In this document: positions 42,767 through 51,910 of the stretch, piece after piece
How positions within the stretch are numbered: position 1 is the stretch's first letter
Layout of the letters: each line of letters opens with the position of its first letter
Origin: Acutalibacter sp. 1XD8-36
GTDB taxonomy: Bacteria; Bacillota; Clostridia; Oscillospirales; Acutalibacteraceae
DNA: 64,000 nucleotides
Direction of reading: 5' to 3'
NCBI RefSeq assembly: GCF_009917525.1
Contig: NZ_QZDU01000007.1
Location: 62,001-126,000 of the forward strand
Position numbers and translations under genes: made by a program
The notes under the pieces: generated by a model
What the model saw: the letters and a program-made list of their open reading frames with translations, nothing else
Told to the model about the DNA's origin: nothing
Databases searched by the model: none

Positions 42767-45700
42767 ATGACCAAAAACATTAAGAGATTTCTTGCCCTGA
42801 TCCTTACACTGGTGCTGTGCGTTGGTATGGTGCCTGCCCCGGTCTTTGCTGCCGAGGTCACCAGTAAATCTTCTGAAGCCGTTGCCGAACCAGAGAAATC
42901 GAATATTGCGTCCTCATCAAAACCGGACAGCAGCCCCGCTCCGGAGGAACCCTCCCCAGGCCCAAGCAGCGAACCTACCCTGACCCCGGAACTGTCCGCC
43001 GCGCCGGCAGACGAACCGGAAAGCATCTACGATACGGAAATGGCCTCAGTGGACGCTCAGCAGGTCTGGCCCGCGCTTCAGCGAGCCAGAGCCAGGGCAG
43101 CGGCAGGGGTTGGCACAGGCGGTGTGCTGCAGATGGGCTATTATTGTTTCAAGTCCGATGTAGGCACTCTCACCACTTTGGGGGAGTATGTCAGTCAGAT
43201 GCCTGCCAAGACTATGCTCATTAACGGAACGAATGTGGCCGCGTACTGCCTTGAGCATGAGAAGGGCGCAACCGGGGGAACACCCTATACCTGGGTGGAC
43301 TTGTCCGTGAACGCTCAAGATACGGTAGGTACGATCATGGCCTTGGGTTTCCAGTGGAACGCCCCGGACTTTTGGGTGGGCCCCAGCGATAACGGCGATA
43401 AATGGGCCGTGACCCAACTTCTGATCTGGGAAACCATCAACGGCCACGCCTTTATGCAGGGAGACGGCTTGTTTGGCGTAGAGGCGGCGGTAGATGCGGA
43501 TATGGAGAAATGCGCTCCCCATGCCTATAACCCCACGAAGTTCCTGGAGTATTACCGGGACCTGAAAAAGCGGCTCAACGACTACATGAAGGTACCCAGC
43601 TTTGCCAGTAAAGAACCTGATAAAACAGAAACGATCACTCTTAGATGGGATGGGAACGGATATAGTGCCACGGTCACAGATTCTCGAGCGGTTCTCAAAA
43701 ATTATCATTTTGAGAACTCAATTCCAGGCGTGACCATCCGAGCAAATGGGAACACTCTTACGCTTTCTACTACTCAAGCGATCATCAACCCCAAGACGTC
43801 AAACAAAGTGGATAGCGACAGTGCTATGCTGGGAGGCAAAGGTGCTGTAGCAGTCTGGCGCACTAGTGATAGTTCCCAACAGAACTTCGCTACCTATAAT
43901 GTGTCAGGCGGCGATCCTGTAAGCTGCTACATCAAGGTCAAAACGGATGCAGTGGGCAGCGCTGGTCTGGTCAAGACCAGCGAGGACGGTAAGGTGTCCG
44001 GCATCCAATTCCAGATCACCGGCAGCGACGGCAGCAGCGTGACCAAGACTACCGACGCCAACGGCAATATCGACTTGGAGGGTATGCCCATCTATGCCGC
44101 TGACGGTTCAAAGATCACCTACACGGCCACGGAGCTTAATGTGCCAAATCGGTATGTCAAACCGCAGTCCCAAACCTTCCAGCTTACCGAGGGTCAGACA
44201 GCCTCCATCCAGTTTGAGAACAAACTCAAGCGCTGGCGGGTGACGGTCACCAAAGCCGACAGCAAGACCGGTTCTACCGCCCAGGGCAACGGCTCTCTGA
44301 AAGGCGCTAAGTTTGGCGTGTACCAGGGCGGCACTCTCGTCAAGGAGTACACCGTGGGTGAGGATTTGACCTTTACTACCGACTATTATCCCTTTGGCGA
44401 AGATTGGACGCTGAAAGAAATCAGTGCTGGTGAGGGCTACAAGGTCAGCACCGTAGTCACCGACCTGTGCGAGATCCCCGCTGGCTCCAACGAGGAATTT
44501 AATGATAATACTGTAACCGTTACCAACGAGGTCATACGCGGCGGCGTTTCGGTGCAGAAACGGGACAGCAAGACCGGGGAAGTTCCCCAGGGTGACGCTA
44601 ACTTCGCAGGTATCGTGTTTGAGATCATCAATGATTCCACGAATACTGTGGACGTCGATGGCGTGAAGGTTGCTCCCGGCAAGGCGGCCAAGGAGATCAC
44701 TACCAACGCCCAGGGCTTTGCCACTACTGGCCCCAACTGCCTGCCTTACGGTGACTACATTATCCGAGAAAAATCCTCCAACAGTTCCATGCTCAAGACC
44801 TTTATGGAGGAAATTCCGGTAACTGTTTCTGAGGATGGCAAGGTTTATCCGTTTTATGCAGACAACGATGTGGTGCGTGGCGGTATTGCCATTGAGAAGC
44901 GGGACAGCAAGACCGGCGAGGTTCCCCAGGGTAACGCTGACTTCGCAGGTATTGTGTTCGAGATCATCAACAGCAGCGCCAACCCGGTGGTCGTGGGAGA
45001 CACGACCTACGCTCCCGGGTCGGTGGTAGCCACCATGACTACGGACGAAAACGGCCATGCTGAAACTGCGGATGACGCTCTCCCCTATGGCCGGTATACT
45101 GTCAGAGAGAAAGAAACCAATCAATCCATGCTGCTGACCTGGCCGGAGCAGCAGGTCACAGTTTCAGAAAACAAGAAAACCTATATTGTTACCGCCGTGG
45201 ACGATGTAGTCCGGGGCGGTATTTCTGTTGAGAAGCGGGACACCATCACCGGCAGCACACCCCAGGGCGATGCCGACTTTGAGGGCATCGTCTTTGAGGT
45301 CATCAACGACAGCCGGAACCCGGTCATCGTCAATGATAAGAGCGTGGCTCCTGGTGAAGTAGCCCTGACCCTGACTACCGATGCAGAGGGCAAGTGCAGT
45401 TCCGCTCCGGACGCTCTGCCCTATGGAGCCTATATCCTCCACGAAAAAACCACGAATGAATCCATGCTGAACACCGCTCCCGACCAGCCTGTCACCATTG
45501 ACGAACACCTCAAGGTGTATCCGTTCTACATGGATAATGAGGTGGTGCGGGGCGGTGTGCTCATTGAGAAACGCGACCTGGAATCTTTGCTCCTGACTCC
45601 GCTGGGCGGCGCGAGTTTGGATGGCACCCTGTTCGAGATTACCAATAAGAGCAAGCGGGCTGTCTATGTGGACGGCGCTCTGTATGAACCCGATACCGTC

Positions 45701-48691
45701 TGCCTGACCATCGAGGTCAAGGATGGCGTGGCCCAGTCTGACGTGCGGGCTCTGCCCTACGGAACCTATTCCATGGTGGAGAGCAAGCCCGGCAAGGGCT
45801 ATCTTTGGACAGACAAGAAGGTGCGTGACTTTACTGTGCGCAAGGATGGCGAGGTTACCGAGTACCGCGAAGGCGATGCAGCTTACAATCAGGTCATTCG
45901 CGGCGATTTGAAATTCGTCAAGGTGGGCGAAAAGAATATGCACCGCTTTGCGAACGTGGCCTTTAAGCTGACCAGCCAGACTACCGGTGAGAGCCATATT
46001 CTTGTCACGGACGAGAACGGAGAAGTGCGCACCGAGAACCAGTGGAACGCCCACAGCCTCAACACCAACGGCAACGATGAGAAGCCCGAGCTGGAATGGG
46101 ACGACCTGACCGGCTCCTGGTACGGTCTGACCACGGAGGGCTGGATCGTGGAAACCCAGGACGGACTTTGCGCTTTGCCCTTTGACACATACTGCCTTGA
46201 AGAACTGCGCTGTGAGGGCAATAAAGGCTATGAGCTGGTGACGGTTCCCAACATCACGATTTCCCGTGACAGCACTGTAATCGAGCTGGGTACTATCGAT
46301 GACCATGAGGAGGAGAATCCGGAAATCGGCACTACAGCTACCGTTAACGATGAAAAACTGGCCGAACCTCTGAGCGAGGTAACAATCGTTGACACTGTGC
46401 GGTATTCCGGCCTGACCGCTGGCAAGACCTATAAGCTGTCTGGCGTTCTCATGGACAAGGAGAGCGGCAAGCCCCTGGAGGTTGACGGTAAGCAGGTCAC
46501 GGCGGAAAAAGAATTTACCCCCACCAAGAGCAGCGGCACCGTGGAACTGTCTTACACCTTCAATGCCAGCACTCTGGCTGGGAAGTCCGTGGTCGTGTTC
46601 GAGGACTTGTACGAGGGTGAGAAGAAAGTCACCAGCCATGCGGATATTGAGGATGAGGGCCAGACTGTCACCTTTACCGAGCCGAAAATCGGCACCACGG
46701 CCACCGCTAACGGCGAGCATACCGCCGAGCCGATCGGCGAAATCACCATCATCGACACTGTAGCCTATTCCGAGCTGATTGTGGGCAAAGAGTATACGGT
46801 CAAGGGTGTGCTCATGGACAAGGCCACAGGCGAAAAACTGCTGGTGGATGGGAAAGAAGTCACTGCCGAGGCCACGTTCCGGGCCAGCAAGCCGGAGGGC
46901 ACCATCGACATTCCCTTTACCTTTGATGCCTCTGCTTTGGCCGGTAAAACTGTGGTGGCCTTTGAAACCTTGTACCGGGACAAGCTGGAAGTCTGCGCCC
47001 ATACCGATATTGAGGACAAAGAGCAGACGGTTACTTTCAGCGAGAAACCGGAGATCAAGACCACCGCCACCGTGAACGACGAAAAGAAAGCCGAACCTGC
47101 GGGAGAGGTTACTATCGTTGATACTGTTACCTATAGCGGCCTGACTCCTGGCAAGACCTATAAGCTGTCTGGTGTTCTCATGGATAAGGCCAGCAATGCG
47201 CCCCTCCTGGTGGACGGGCAGAAAATCACTGCTGAAAAGGAGTTTACTCCCGAGAATGCCTCCGGCACTGAAGAAATCACCTTTACCTTGGATGCCACCG
47301 CCCTGCCAGGGAAATCGGTGGTCGTCTTTGAAACTCTCTATCATGAGGATAGAGAGGTAACGTCTCACGCCGACATCAAGGATGAGGGCCAGACTGTAGA
47401 GTTCGAGAAGCCTGACGAGCCGGAGATCAAGACCACCGCCACAGTGAACGGCGAAAAGAAAGCCGAGCCCGCGGGCGAGGTTACTATCGTTGACACCGTT
47501 TCCTACACCGGTCTGACTCCTGGCAAGACCTACAAGCTGTCCGGTATTCTTATGGATAAAGCGACTGGAAAGCCTTTGGAGATTGATGGCAACCAGGTTA
47601 CTGCTGAAAAGGAGTTCACACCTGAGAAAGCCAGCGGCACTGAAGAAATCACCTTTACCTTTGATGCCTCAGTTCTGGCTGGAAAATCGGTGGTCGTCTT
47701 TGAAACCCTCTATCATGAGGATAAAGAGGTAACTGCCCACACCGACATCAACGATGAGGATCAGACCGTTACCTTTGAGGAACCGGATAAGCCTAAAATC
47801 AAGACCGAGGCCACCGTCAACGGCGAGAAAGAGGCAGACCCATTGGAGGAAATCACCCTAATTGACAAGGTGACATACTCCAATCTAGTCCCCGGCAAGG
47901 AGTACCAGGTGAAGGGTGTGCTCATGGACAAATCTACCGGCAAGAAACTGCTGGTGGACGGCAAAGAAGTCACCTCTGAGACCACCTTCACACCGGATAA
48001 GGCTGAAGGCTCCGTAGAGCTGTCCTTTACCTTTAATGCTTCCGGCTTGGCCGGGAAATCCATCGTAGCCTATGAAACACTGTACCACAAGGATATTGAG
48101 GTCGCAGTTCATGCTGACATTGACGACGAAGACCAGACGGTCACCATCAAGGACGGCCCCAAGCTGAAGACCACCGCCACTATCGGCGGCAAAAAAGAAG
48201 CTACCATCTCCAAGGAAATCGTGCTGGATGATAAGATTGCCTATACCGGCCTGACCCCCGGCAAGGAGTATACCGTCAAGGGTGTGCTAATGGACAAATC
48301 TACCGGCGAGAAGCTTCTGGTAGATGGGAAAGAGGTCACTGCAGAAACTACGTTTACTCCAGAGAAGCCCGATGGTGAGGTAACCGTAAGTTTCAAGTTC
48401 GATGCCAGCGGGTTTAAGGAGAAGATTGAGACTGTCGTGTTTGAAACTCTGTACCTGGGTGACAAAGAAATTGCCTCCCATGCAGACATCAACGACAAAG
48501 ACCAGACTGTTACCCTGGTGCCCGAAAAGCCTAAGACGCCGACTACTGATGTTCCCAAGACAGGCGACGACCGAAGCCTGACCATGCCGCTCATCATGAT
48601 GTGCGTGTTCTTTGCAGGTTTGCTGGCTGCCATCTTCTTCTGGTACCGGTTTTGCGACCGTAGAACTGGCTCGAAAAAGAATAGGCGATAA
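42767..48691 (+). CDS. Giant sortase-anchored adhesin: thioester domain, SpaA/Cna-B and VaFE repeats
   Basis: A 1,974-residue surface protein. Order: signal peptide (about 1-28), Ser/Pro-rich stretch, thioester domain with Cys161 (AAYCLEH) and Gln217 (VTQLLIWE) that can form an internal Cys-Gln bond for covalent capture of a host ligand, about five SpaA/Cna-B-like modules (about 400-1170), six VaFE repeats (about 1185-1925), sorting motif VPKTG at residue 1929, membrane helix and basic tail. Modules of this type are usually locked by isopeptide bonds. AAAGGATGG precedes the start. The class B sortase at 59.4 kb and the signal peptidase at 50.1 kb may process it. Confidence 0.94.
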   Translation: MTKNIKRFLALILTLVLCVGMVPAPVFAAEVTSKSSEAVAEPEKSNIASSSKPDSSPAPEEPSPGPSSEPTLTPELSAAPADEPESIYDTEMASVDAQQVWPALQRARARAAAGVGTGGVLQMGYYCFKSDVGTLTTLGEYVSQMPAKTMLINGTNVAAYCLEHEKGATGGTPYTWVDLSVNAQDTVGTIMALGFQWNAPDFWVGPSDNGDKWAVTQLLIWETINGHAFMQGDGLFGVEAAVDADMEKCAPHAYNPTKFLEYYRDLKKRLNDYMKVPSFASKEPDKTETITLRWDGNGYSATVTDSRAVLKNYHFENSIPGVTIRANGNTLTLSTTQAIINPKTSNKVDSDSAMLGGKGAVAVWRTSDSSQQNFATYNVSGGDPVSCYIKVKTDAVGSAGLVKTSEDGKVSGIQFQITGSDGSSVTKTTDANGNIDLEGMPIYAADGSKITYTATELNVPNRYVKPQSQTFQLTEGQTASIQFENKLKRWRVTVTKADSKTGSTAQGNGSLKGAKFGVYQGGTLVKEYTVGEDLTFTTDYYPFGEDWTLKEISAGEGYKVSTVVTDLCEIPAGSNEEFNDNTVTVTNEVIRGGVSVQKRDSKTGEVPQGDANFAGIVFEIINDSTNTVDVDGVKVAPGKAAKEITTNAQGFATTGPNCLPYGDYIIREKSSNSSMLKTFMEEIPVTVSEDGKVYPFYADNDVVRGGIAIEKRDSKTGEVPQGNADFAGIVFEIINSSANPVVVGDTTYAPGSVVATMTTDENGHAETADDALPYGRYTVREKETNQSMLLTWPEQQVTVSENKKTYIVTAVDDVVRGGISVEKRDTITGSTPQGDADFEGIVFEVINDSRNPVIVNDKSVAPGEVALTLTTDAEGKCSSAPDALPYGAYILHEKTTNESMLNTAPDQPVTIDEHLKVYPFYMDNEVVRGGVLIEKRDLESLLLTPLGGASLDGTLFEITNKSKRAVYVDGALYEPDTVCLTIEVKDGVAQSDVRALPYGTYSMVESKPGKGYLWTDKKVRDFTVRKDGEVTEYREGDAAYNQVIRGDLKFVKVGEKNMHRFANVAFKLTSQTTGESHILVTDENGEVRTENQWNAHSLNTNGNDEKPELEWDDLTGSWYGLTTEGWIVETQDGLCALPFDTYCLEELRCEGNKGYELVTVPNITISRDSTVIELGTIDDHEEENPEIGTTATVNDEKLAEPLSEVTIVDTVRYSGLTAGKTYKLSGVLMDKESGKPLEVDGKQVTAEKEFTPTKSSGTVELSYTFNASTLAGKSVVVFEDLYEGEKKVTSHADIEDEGQTVTFTEPKIGTTATANGEHTAEPIGEITIIDTVAYSELIVGKEYTVKGVLMDKATGEKLLVDGKEVTAEATFRASKPEGTIDIPFTFDASALAGKTVVAFETLYRDKLEVCAHTDIEDKEQTVTFSEKPEIKTTATVNDEKKAEPAGEVTIVDTVTYSGLTPGKTYKLSGVLMDKASNAPLLVDGQKITAEKEFTPENASGTEEITFTLDATALPGKSVVVFETLYHEDREVTSHADIKDEGQTVEFEKPDEPEIKTTATVNGEKKAEPAGEVTIVDTVSYTGLTPGKTYKLSGILMDKATGKPLEIDGNQVTAEKEFTPEKASGTEEITFTFDASVLAGKSVVVFETLYHEDKEVTAHTDINDEDQTVTFEEPDKPKIKTEATVNGEKEADPLEEITLIDKVTYSNLVPGKEYQVKGVLMDKSTGKKLLVDGKEVTSETTFTPDKAEGSVELSFTFNASGLAGKSIVAYETLYHKDIEVAVHADIDDEDQTVTIKDGPKLKTTATIGGKKEATISKEIVLDDKIAYTGLTPGKEYTVKGVLMDKSTGEKLLVDGKEVTAETTFTPEKPDGEVTVSFKFDASGFKEKIETVVFETLYLGDKEIASHADINDKDQTVTLVPEKPKTPTTDVPKTGDDRSLTMPLIMMCVFFAGLLAAIFFWYRFCDRRTGSKKNRR
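46320..48520 (+). repeat. Six tandem VaFE-repeat coding units
   Basis: Units of about 363-375 bases begin near 46320, 46684, 47047, 47419, 47794 and 48157. Each encodes a protein repeat starting like PEIKTTATVNGEKKA, with a central GKTYKLSGVLMDK and a closing VVFETLY...SHADI. Units 3 and 4 are the most alike, suggesting recent duplication. Such repeats can expand or shrink by recombination. Confidence 0.85.
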
Positions 48692-48735
48692 ACACTCTTT
48701 ATCGATAAAATGTTAAATATTTATATCTAAATAGC

Positions 48736-48764
48736 TTGACTTTGCGGCTGTGATGTGCTATACT
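48736..48764 (+). promoter_or_regulatory. Promoter of the structured RNA
   Basis: TTGACT (48736-48741), a 17-base spacer and TATACT (48759-48764). The expected start is about 48771. A 12-base palindrome TTTATCGATAAA (48698-48709) lies upstream, resembling the TTTATCGAT seen before the toxin-antitoxin promoter. Confidence 0.7.
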
Positions 48765-48770
48765 ATTTAT

Positions 48771-48966
48771 ATTAAGACCGCTACGTTCAGGCTCCCAGGT
48801 GGATAGCATACCGGGACGGGCCAGAGAAAGGAAGGCCCCCAATAGCGTAGACCACAGCAGGTAACTGCTGTTTTGAAGACAAGGCCGGAAGGCTGCAATA
48901 GGACATGAAATGGTTTCCCCGCTATCCGGGCAACCTCATGTTCTTTGCGGGCTTCCGGCTTTTTTA
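48771..48966 (+). ncRNA. Structured RNA with kissing loops (candidate DUF3268 RNA motif)
   Basis: About 195 bases between a promoter and a T run. Helices: CTACGTT 48781-48787 with 48844-48850; CCC-A-GGT 48794-48800 with 48810-48815; GGGCC 48818-48822 with 48834-48838; ACAGCAG 48854-48860 with CTGCTGT 48865-48871, closing a GUAA tetraloop; GGACATGA 48901-48908 with 48936-48943; and the terminator stem 48884-48898 with 48945-48959. Hairpin loop GGATAGC (48801-48807) is exactly complementary to loop GCTATCC (48921-48927), a seven-base kissing pair. The next gene is a DUF3268 protein; a published candidate RNA is named after that domain, so identity is suspected, from memory only. Confidence 0.7.
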
Positions 48967-49002
48967 TTTTCATTTTTAGCTTACATCGAAAGGAATTGCG
49001 AT

Positions 49003-49443
49003 ATGAAGAAACATAAAACAACAAAAAGGAAGCAGCAAATGCGGTGTCCGTACTGTGGCAGCCCGGTGATTCTGCGAAGCGCTGACGGTATTTACCGTGA
49101 GAACAAGAACAATACCATGCTCTATGTTTGCAGTAATTATCCAAAGTGCGATGCTTATGTGAAAGCCCACCCCGGTACGAACCGCCCCATGGGAACGTTG
49201 GCGAACCCGGAGTTGCGCACTCTTCGGCGGACGGCACACTATTACTTCGACCAGTTGTATAAGTCTGGAAGAATGACCCGGGAACAGTCCTACCGTTGGC
49301 TGGCAGACAGAATATGTGTGCCCATGAGCGAGGCGCATATCGGTCATCTGGGTGAATATTACTGCAAGCAGGTGATCCAGGATAGCAGGGAACTCTTGGG
49401 GGCGCAGGCCCGGCACGGCCCGGGAGAAAGGAGGGCGTCATGA
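49003..49443 (+). CDS. DUF3268 zinc-finger protein
   Basis: A 146-residue protein. The start is the ATG at 49003 after AAAGGAA. A four-cysteine zinc ribbon (CPYCGSPV and CSNYPKCDAYV) resembles the topoisomerase C-terminal finger. The rest matches the DUF3268 layout: HPGTNRPMGTLANPELRTLR, then SGRMTREQSYRWLA, then HIGHLGEYYCKQVI. The function is unknown; a nucleic-acid role is likely from the finger. It overlaps the sigma-like gene by four bases and follows the structured RNA, which may be its leader or a separate transcript. Confidence 0.85.
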   Translation: MKKHKTTKRKQQMRCPYCGSPVILRSADGIYRENKNNTMLYVCSNYPKCDAYVKAHPGTNRPMGTLANPELRTLRRTAHYYFDQLYKSGRMTREQSYRWLADRICVPMSEAHIGHLGEYYCKQVIQDSRELLGAQARHGPGERRAS

Positions 49444-49991
49444 AACTGACGAGGGAGCAGCAGATTAAGGTTGAGGAGAATATGGGCCTGGTGGGTCAGG
49501 TGCTGAAGGACAAGCTGCGTGGGCAGTCCGCCGTGGGGAGCTATACCCGTGAGGATTTGTTCCAGGTTGGGTGCATTGGGCTGTGCAAGGCAGCGGCTAC
49601 CGATAAGGGCGGCACGTTCTCTACATACGCCTACCGGCTGATTTGGCATGAAATATGTGATGAGCTGGTTAAAGCTAACAAGCAGGTGAACAGGGAGGTG
49701 TTGGACGAGAATGAGCTTTCGTTTATTGACGTAATAGTTGATGAGGAGCAGAAGGCTGAGCTGAACTTGGATGTGTTTCGGGAGCTGCTGGATGCCAAAG
49801 AAGTCGCCCCGCCCCATGTGGTGAAAGGTATAGATGCCATGATTCTGATGGCCAAGGGGTACACCTGCAGGGAAATCGGTGAGAAAATGGGTGCGACAGA
49901 TAATCTGGTAAGCGCCTGGGTATCTAAGGCACGAAAGTTCCTGAAGGGCAGGCCGCAGTCGGCGGCAGTGCTTGAGTTGTACGCGGCATAA
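49440..49991 (+). CDS. Sigma-70-family-like regulator
   Basis: A 183-residue protein with region 2 features (YTREDLFQVGCIGLCKAA and TFSTYAYRLIWHEICDEL) and a C-terminal helix-turn-helix of region 4 type (MAKGYTCREIGEKMGATDNLVSAWVSKAR). It is short, like the sigma-like factors of conjugative elements and phages. It probably directs RNA polymerase to element promoters, or acts as a positive regulator. It overlaps the DUF3268 gene by four bases and is followed by a strong terminator. Confidence 0.85.
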   Translation: MKLTREQQIKVEENMGLVGQVLKDKLRGQSAVGSYTREDLFQVGCIGLCKAAATDKGGTFSTYAYRLIWHEICDELVKANKQVNREVLDENELSFIDVIVDEEQKAELNLDVFRELLDAKEVAPPHVVKGIDAMILMAKGYTCREIGEKMGATDNLVSAWVSKARKFLKGRPQSAAVLELYAA

Positions 49992-49997
49992 GACTTT

Positions 49998-50037
49998 GCG
50001 GGGTACTGAGCGTTGAAGCTCGGTACCCCGCTTTTTT
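49998..50037 (+). terminator. Terminator after the sigma-like gene
   Basis: GCGGGGTACTGAGC pairs with GCTCGGTACCCCGC (one wobble) around a six-base loop, followed by six T. Confidence 0.93.
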
Positions 50038-50055
50038 GTATTGGAGGAAAACTCT

Positions 50056-50445
50056 ATGAGAAAACACAAAAGAAAAATTGTTGTTCCCCTTTTTATAATG
50101 GTGATGTCATTGCTCATGTTTCGATTTGTGCTGTTTATTGGCTATGTGCCGACCGAGTCCATGGAGCCGACCCTACGCAAAGGAAGCTTTATTATCGGCA
50201 GTCGGATTTTTGGCGAGCTGGAGGTGGGGGATATTGTGGTGTTCCGGCATGAGGAGAAGCTGCTGGTGAAGCGGGTTGCCAGGGTGGAAGGTAATATAGT
50301 GGAGCATAGGGGTGAAAAAAAGACTGTGCCAGCAGGGGAGCTCTATCTATTGGGGGACAATGAGAGGAACTCTTGGGATTCCAGGTTTTGGGAGTATCCG
50401 TTTGTCTCTGAAGAGAATGTGTATGCGATACTTATGACCTCATAA
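50056..50445 (+). CDS. Signal peptidase I (small form)
   Basis: A 129-residue membrane protease of family S26. One N-terminal membrane helix (about 8-29) is followed by the catalytic Ser35 in PTESMEPTL and the general base Lys72 in LLVKRVARVEG. The closing GDNERNSWDSR motif is intact. At 129 residues it is a minimal type I enzyme. The ATG at 50056 is chosen over an in-frame TTG at 50041 because GGAGG lies between them. It may mature the exported element proteins such as the adhesin. Confidence 0.92.
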   Translation: MRKHKRKIVVPLFIMVMSLLMFRFVLFIGYVPTESMEPTLRKGSFIIGSRIFGELEVGDIVVFRHEEKLLVKRVARVEGNIVEHRGEKKTVPAGELYLLGDNERNSWDSRFWEYPFVSEENVYAILMTS

Positions 50446-50575
50446 ATACGGGGTGCCGTTGGAATTTTTACAAAACGAATGATACAACCGTCCCTTAGAG
50501 AGATATGGCACACCTTTAAGAGATATCTTGCCTAATAATTGAGACGGAAACAATCGAAAAAATCAAAAAATCCGC

Positions 50576-50631
50576 TTGACAAAAGCAATGCTATATCATA
50601 TACTTGATCTAACATATGACGATTTAGTCAT
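50576..50631 (+). promoter_or_regulatory. Promoter and operator-like dyad of the BlaI-family gene
   Basis: TTGACA (50576-50581), a 17-base spacer and TATACT (50599-50604). Just downstream ATGAC and GTCAT (50616-50631) form an inverted repeat, well placed for autorepression. Confidence 0.75.
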
Positions 50632-50675
50632 CGTTACTTGAATCAAGCAATCCAGAGCAGAAGGAAGGTGAGATA

Positions 50676-51086
50676 TTGAACAAGATTCCAGCACTTACAA
50701 AGACCGAAGAGAAGGTTATGCTTTTTCTCTGGAGACAGGGAAAGGCCCTCAGCGTCCAGGAAATGCTGGAAAACTGGGACGGAGAGGAAAAGACATGGAA
50801 GGACAACTACATGAGGGCGATTGTCCATGCGATGGAAGAAAAAGGCGCCTTGAAGTTTTCCGACTTAAAGCAAAAGGGCAGCCGATGCTCCCGGCGGATG
50901 CGGCCGATGTTTTCCAAGGCGGAGTACTACAACCAACTGAGGAGGCGCGGCGGCCTTACCATAGGCGAGATGGCCAAGGCGGAAGCGGTTGCCATGGCTA
51001 AGGATGAGGACAGGGAAGGGATGGATGCGCTGCTCCGGGACCTAGAGGGGATCATCGAAGAATACCGCACAAGGGATGATGAGTGA
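50676..51086 (+). CDS. BlaI/MecI/CopY-family transcriptional repressor
   Basis: A 136-residue repressor starting at a TTG with AAGGAAGGTGA upstream. The N-terminal winged helix has LTKTEEKVMLFLWRQGKALSVQEML and DNYMRAIVHAMEEKGAL; the C-terminal part is helical and acidic, suited to dimerisation. Classical members are cleaved by a BlaR1/MecR1 sensor protease or respond to copper. No BlaR-like gene, beta-lactamase or copper gene is next to it, so its signal and targets are open. It may regulate element genes. Confidence 0.82.
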   Translation: MNKIPALTKTEEKVMLFLWRQGKALSVQEMLENWDGEEKTWKDNYMRAIVHAMEEKGALKFSDLKQKGSRCSRRMRPMFSKAEYYNQLRRRGGLTIGEMAKAEAVAMAKDEDREGMDALLRDLEGIIEEYRTRDDE

Positions 51087-51374
51087 AATGAGCGCGACAG
51101 TCTTTTCATTACACTATGTGAGTGTTTTTCAGCATCTGGTTTATCTTTTGGAATCCACATTCTGAAAGGACCAATTCGGTTCCTTCACTTGTTTGGCGTA
51201 CATATTATACAATCTAAGAATACATATTCTATACTTGATTTTTAGGGGTATTATGAATATAGATCTCATGGTGTTGTTGACCATTTTAACGCATTCTGGC
51301 CAGATCGAGAGGAGAGTTCGCTGATCAAGAGCTACACTACATACCAGAGCAAGAGTGAACCCACTTCATATTAC

Positions 51375-51910
51375 TACCGCAGCGAAATATAGGAAACTCC
51401 ATGATGACGAAAGAAAGCCTTAACCTGCGCAGTGTTTAATTGAATGCGCGCCATAAAGGAACGTATCTTATGGTCAATATCCGCCGCAGAAACAGGAAGA
51501 TTTCCAGAATGGACGTCAAGTTTTAAGGCATGGTTCAGGTACCCATCCGGATTCAATTTCGGGCGAATATGGGGGCAAATATAACACCTCAATTTTGTCC
51601 TGGCGCTTCTCCAGCCAAGCCGTAACCATTTTCTCGCAATGAACCTTCAGGTTGTCCAAAATCAGGAATATTTTGTGCGATGAACGGGAGATCAACCGAT
51701 GCATGCATAAATGTGAGCAAACGCTACTGCGTCATGCTGTCCTCATAGGCCATAAATCGTGCAGCACCTTCTTCTGAAATGGCGGAGATCATGTTCACAT
51801 GTTCCTGTTTCGATTCTATGGTCAAAACAGGCGTTTGACCACGAGGCGCAAAGCCCCGCTCATGGTTCTCCCGATGCGATATGAGCGCAAAGGAAGTTTT
51901 CAGTCAGGAG
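51375..51910 (-). pseudogene. Degenerate IS630-type transposase
   Basis: Minus-strand fragments read in order GFAPRGQTPVLTIE, then VNMISAISEEG, then FLILDNLKVHCEKMV and LPPYSPEI, then NPDGYLNHALKLDVHSG. This is the DDE core of IS630 transposases, broken by frameshifts and a stop. The final catalytic glutamate (usually N-P-x-E-Y) is glycine here. The element is dead. It marks the left edge of the AT-rich insertion. Confidence 0.75.

Noticed and set aside
45164-47368. Minus-strand open frame of 734 codons inside the adhesin gene
   Set aside because: It is a shadow of the repetitive, codon-biased plus-strand gene. It has no ribosome site and its protein is low in domain-like features.
42767-48691. 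Tandem repeats considered as a CRISPR-like or noncoding array
   Set aside because: Units of about 320-375 bases are in frame and encode SpaA and VaFE protein modules.
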